54,931 bases of DNA from Levilactobacillus wangkuiensis (lineage in GTDB: Bacteria; Bacillota; Bacilli; Lactobacillales; Lactobacillaceae). Of this stretch, positions 52,063-54,931 are shown piece after piece. The notes under the pieces are model-generated. The model saw nothing but the letters and a program-made list of their open reading frames with translations. It had not been told where the DNA came from and did not search any database. Where the stretch lies: NCBI RefSeq assembly GCF_016861605.1, contig NZ_BOLM01000018.1, forward strand, positions 1 through 54,931. The letters are read 5' to 3'. Position 1 is the stretch's first letter. Every line of letters begins with the position of its first letter. Made by a program: the position numbers and the translations under genes.

Positions 52063-53652
52063 CTAATCATGACCGACTGCATCCGCCGCAATGGCCGCGG
52101 CCAGCTTCGTTTTGTACCAGTTCAGTAACCGGTTCACGTTGGCCACCGCTCGGTCGAAGGAAATCGTCGCTAGCAATAGCAGACATGGCAGGTACTGAAT
52201 GATATACCGGCTCCGCCCACCTTCAAACAATAGAAGGAACGCAAAACCACCAATCATGGCCACCTTTAAAATCTGAATAACCCGCTGCTCCGGCCCAAAG
52301 CCCAGTGCGATGATTGTGAGAAGCGTGATCCACCACAACTGGGCTGCAAACCGGAAGTCCGCGATGTGCCTCCCGTACAGGTAAATAAAGTTCTTAAGCT
52401 TATTGGTAATGCCTTTATTATTAGGCTTTTGATTTTCCAGGAAGAAGTGCCCTTCCTTTAGCCACCCAAAGGTCCCGTCAGCGGTGTTATTGCGCTGTTT
52501 CATTACCAAAAATTTCAGATAACCGACTGGGCCCAATTGCTTCAGTCGCTTCTTCAGCATCATCACGGAGTAATCCGTCTTCTGCTTCTTAGTTGGGAGG
52601 AACGTCATTTCAACGGCTTGCCACCAACTGTAGCCACCCTGGCCGTAGACCCCCATGGCCATGAAGTGAATCGCGGGAATTCCCCGCGACTTATCAATCT
52701 GAATGTACGTTTGATTTTCAACCTTATGATTCACGTATTGATAGGTTTCGTACCCACTCCGGCCAATGAATAGGACCATGGCAAAGGCAATGAACAACGC
52801 CTCCAGGTGTAAATGTTTATGATTGGCCATCGCCATTAAGACCTCAATAATCACAATCGCAATCACGGGAATGATGGACGATGGCTTCATGAAGTACGTC
52901 AGCATGACGCTAATCCCAAAGCCATTGGCCGCCGCCGCCCGAATCAGCGAATGAATGGACGATTTGCGCATGACAAAATAACACAGCAGGTAGAACGATA
53001 CCAGTGGCAGTCCCCAGGCATCCGTATAGGGCATGATGATACTGGGAAAGACGGCGAGCCAGCCGACGTGAATGTACATGGCCGCACCCAGGGCCTTTTT
53101 CTTAACGACCCAGACACTTACCAGGTTAAAGACCGCAGACAAATCAACGAAAAACAGCGTGACAAAATCAAAGAACTCCCACGTGGTCTGATTGAAGGTC
53201 GTTGAGATCCAGTGCATGAACAACATGATGGGCATGTTATTTTGGTTCAAACTGAAATAAGACGTGATGTCTGGATCCGTCACACTGGTCGGGTCCGTCG
53301 CCGTATGGAGCAACATCCCCGAGTCAAACCCACTATTGGGGTGCACAAAGTAGACGAAGAACAGTTGACCCACCAACACCATCAATAAGAGAATTATCCC
53401 CGTCCGCAACCGTTCCGTGATGAAGATGCGGTACAGCCACGCACGAAACCGCGGATAGGCATAGATGCCGACCGCCACGGCCACCAACCCAATCACCAAG
53501 CCCGTCGTCAACATTGTGGTACTCGTCCCAAAGGTATTGTTATCCCCTAAGATAATGTTTGGCGACGTCACCGCAAAAAAAAGTGTCAGAAAAAACAGGA
53601 CGCGCCAAAAGAGGTTGATCACTGCTTGACTGAACTTATAGAACCTACGCAT
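52063..53652 (-). CDS. XrtG-associated polytopic membrane glycosyltransferase-like protein (TIGR03766-like)
   Basis: 529 aa with about 11-12 membrane helices and large outer loops, the plan of GT39/ArnT-like lipid-linked glycosyltransferases. PNSGFDSGMLL near residue 105 has the acidic residue expected in the first outer loop. The Phe-Asp and long C-terminal helices fit the exosortase-G-associated family. It probably adds sugars to a lipid-linked or surface substrate. The start codon overlaps the previous gene by 8 bp (translational coupling). No exosortase G gene is visible in the window; it would lie beyond the right edge or elsewhere. Confidence 0.6.
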   Translation of the reverse strand: MRRFYKFSQAVINLFWRVLFFLTLFFAVTSPNIILGDNNTFGTSTTMLTTGLVIGLVAVAVGIYAYPRFRAWLYRIFITERLRTGIILLLMVLVGQLFFVYFVHPNSGFDSGMLLHTATDPTSVTDPDITSYFSLNQNNMPIMLFMHWISTTFNQTTWEFFDFVTLFFVDLSAVFNLVSVWVVKKKALGAAMYIHVGWLAVFPSIIMPYTDAWGLPLVSFYLLCYFVMRKSSIHSLIRAAAANGFGISVMLTYFMKPSSIIPVIAIVIIEVLMAMANHKHLHLEALFIAFAMVLFIGRSGYETYQYVNHKVENQTYIQIDKSRGIPAIHFMAMGVYGQGGYSWWQAVEMTFLPTKKQKTDYSVMMLKKRLKQLGPVGYLKFLVMKQRNNTADGTFGWLKEGHFFLENQKPNNKGITNKLKNFIYLYGRHIADFRFAAQLWWITLLTIIALGFGPEQRVIQILKVAMIGGFAFLLLFEGGRSRYIIQYLPCLLLLATISFDRAVANVNRLLNWYKTKLAAAIAADAVGHD

Positions 53653-54076
53653 CGTCGTTTACCTGTTTCGCCACCTCAGCGGCTACTTCGTCTTCCGTCG
53701 GGAATTTCCGTTCCGTCACATCAATACAGAATGACCGGGTTGGCGAGTCACTGACTTCGATTCGCAGTAAAACCGCGTTGTTCTGCCGCAAAATGCCATC
53801 AATTTCATTAAACAAGTATTCCGTGACGTTTTCTACGGTCGGATTGATGGCCTTAAATTCGGGCAAATCATTTAAATACTGACCGGACAAGGCATCGATG
53901 GCCTTCCCCAGCGATTTCTCGATATCAAAGAAGGAGACCATCCCTTCAAACACGTGAAGCTCACAGACGATTTCCCAAGTATGATTATGCTTCTTACCCG
54001 TCCCGGACTTCCACCGGACCGCGTGACTCGCATTAACGTATGATTTAATTTTATAGGACCGTTGTTTCATACTCAT
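53645..54076 (-). CDS. 6-pyruvoyl-tetrahydropterin synthase-related protein (XrtG-associated)
   Basis: 143 aa. The T-fold of 6-pyruvoyl-tetrahydropterin synthase/QueD is visible: zinc-ligand histidines in NASHAVRW and KKHNHTWEI, EGMVSFFDIEKSLGKAIDAL, NPTVENVTEYLF (with PTxE anchor glutamate) and the terminal strands. The catalytic Cys that precedes HxH in true enzymes is absent, so it may not make pterin. This variant is known from the XrtG cluster (TIGR03112-like). It overlaps both neighbours (ATGA with the glycosyltransferase, 8 bp with the membrane protein). Confidence 0.75.
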   Translation of the reverse strand: MSMKQRSYKIKSYVNASHAVRWKSGTGKKHNHTWEIVCELHVFEGMVSFFDIEKSLGKAIDALSGQYLNDLPEFKAINPTVENVTEYLFNEIDGILRQNNAVLLRIEVSDSPTRSFCIDVTERKFPTEDEVAAEVAKQVNDDA

Positions 54077-54858
54077 TTTCCTTTCCTACGCCGCCGGTAC
54101 TGCTCGCGAAGGGTTTTACCATCATCCCGCAGGACCGCCATTAATCGACTCGTTTCTTCATTAATCCCCCGCATCCGCCACGTGGCCTTGGTGGTCATGG
54201 CATTAATGATGCCGACCAACCGGATCCATGAGTTGACGAACTGATAAACTGGCAGGGTCAGCGTCACCCACCAGAGGTGTAGGTAGTAATGTTGCTCGCT
54301 GGGATATTTTCGTAGCAGGATCGCCACACTGGCAAAATTGATGAGCGCCACAAAGACGTACAGCGAGTAAATCAGTAGGTAAGACATCCCCACGACCAGG
54401 GTGGAGTACCCAAAGGCAATCAACACGATACTCGCGAAGGTCCAGATCATCCGGGGAAACACAAACGTGTGATCAATGATCATTCGCCGAACTAAGAAGT
54501 TGTTAAAGAAACGTTTCAAACTAGAAGATTGGGTCATGTAATTCTCGGTAACCTCGAGCTCTCCCCGCTGCCATCGCTGGCGTTGGGTGTAAAGTTCAGA
54601 AAACCCGGAGATGGGCTCGACGTAGAAAATGGCGTCGGCACAGATGACCACCTTCTTGCCCAGCCGGGTCCGAATCTGGAAGGTCATGTCGGTATCCTCC
54701 CCAATGCTATCAATATCATAGAGGAAGGTTTCCATCAGGACTTCCCGCCGAAACGCAGAGAACGCGCCTGACATGGTAAACAACTGATCCTTGGACGACT
54801 CAATGGTCCGTCCAGAGAGAAAGGCCTGGGCGTACTCGTAATATTCATTTTTGGGCCC
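54073..54858 (-). pseudogene. GT2 glycosyltransferase, exosortase-G-associated, 5' end cut off
   Basis: Only the C-terminal about 260 residues remain. GPKNEYYEYAQAFLSG is the first clear stretch; SIGEDTDMTFQIR holds the acidic motif, QRQRWQRGELEV is the QxxRW acceptor motif, and four membrane helices and an Arg/Lys tail follow. The N-terminal nucleotide-sugar-binding domain is missing: reading upstream, a TAA appears within 10 bases of GGGCCC at 54853, where the sequence changes to what looks like an insertion-sequence end. A TTG at 54783 could start a remnant, but the enzyme would be inactive. Confidence 0.7.
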
Positions 54859-54931
54859 GATTTAAAATTGAAGTGCAACACCCCTTAAGACATTAAGGGT
54901 AAACAAATAGGCCATGGAGACCTATACTTTT
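54859..54931. mobile_element. probable end of an insertion sequence (IS30-like)
   Basis: Starts directly after the palindrome GGGCCC with GATTTAAAATTGAAGTGCAA, which resembles IS30-family inverted-repeat ends known from lactobacilli (recognised from memory). Inside is the hairpin ACCC.TTAA/TTAAGGGT. The element runs off the window, so no transposase is seen. It interrupts the glycosyltransferase gene. Confidence 0.45.

Noticed and set aside
54062..54771. Frames antisense to the glycosyltransferase remnant
   Set aside because: No ribosome site and shadow composition; the minus strand encodes the QRQRW glycosyltransferase.
1..54931. tRNA or rRNA genes
   Set aside because: No cloverleaf with TTCGANTC arm or conserved rRNA block was noticed; the repeats' branched folds lack tRNA features.

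Overview
The window looks like chromosome from a lactic acid bacterium of the Lactobacillaceae, most likely a Levilactobacillus-type heterofermenter. The signs are roughly balanced base composition, a full-length xylulose-5-phosphate/fructose-6-phosphate phosphoketolase, WxL-domain surface proteins with their DUF916/DUF3324 binding protein, a KxYKxGKxW-type LPxTG surface protein, a BspA-like protein with DUF5776 repeats, and the glycosyltransferase/pterin-synthase-like genes that accompany exosortase G (XrtG). The genus is inferred, not proven. I saw no rRNA, tRNA or CRISPR array.

Layout. 1-5.7 kb: a 60-aa small gene, a Bcr/CflA-type MFS exporter, a Cof-type HAD phosphatase, a toxin-antitoxin-like DUF6978/DUF1828 pair whose first gene is frameshifted, an NTF2-like protein and a secreted tyrosine phosphatase. 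6-13.4 kb: a large LPxTG adhesin, an SDR oxidoreductase, methionine aminopeptidase and an L-type lectin/WxL protein. 13.7-20.7 kb: membrane proteins, UppP, an Apf-like secreted muralytic protein, exported proteins and two tandem aldo/keto reductases. 21-25.7 kb: a LysR regulator, a zinc alcohol dehydrogenase, a Rossmann reductase and an Rrf2 regulator. 26-29.7 kb: a three-gene WxL surface locus. 29.7-37 kb: repeat-rich DNA, a membrane GGDEF diguanylate cyclase, a GNAT acetyltransferase and an OmpR-type two-component pair. 37-41 kb: a four-gene Ugp-like ABC transporter whose binding-protein gene carries one in-frame stop. 41.5-49.3 kb: exported RGTWY proteins, WYL and TetR regulators, a quinone-type oxidoreductase and phosphoketolase. 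50-55 kb: a BspA-like protein and a tightly overlapping XrtG-associated operon, whose first visible gene is cut at 54.86 kb by what looks like the end of an insertion sequence.

The most striking feature is a family of about 14 dispersed intergenic elements, 170-290 bp each, present in three related subfamilies (A, B, C). They have imperfect terminal inverted repeats built around GGTGAAAA/TTTTCACC and two or three internal stem-loops. The stems differ in sequence between copies, yet both arms change together, which points to base pairing being preserved in RNA or as a DNA hairpin. Copies often begin or end within a few bases of a stop codon, and none interrupts a recognisable gene. They make up several percent of the window, encode no convincing protein, and are the best candidate here for an undescribed system (small structured RNA, MITE-like element or both). 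Copy orientation is given in the feature list as +, defined as the strand reading GTGACCAGAGG first and GGGAACG last.
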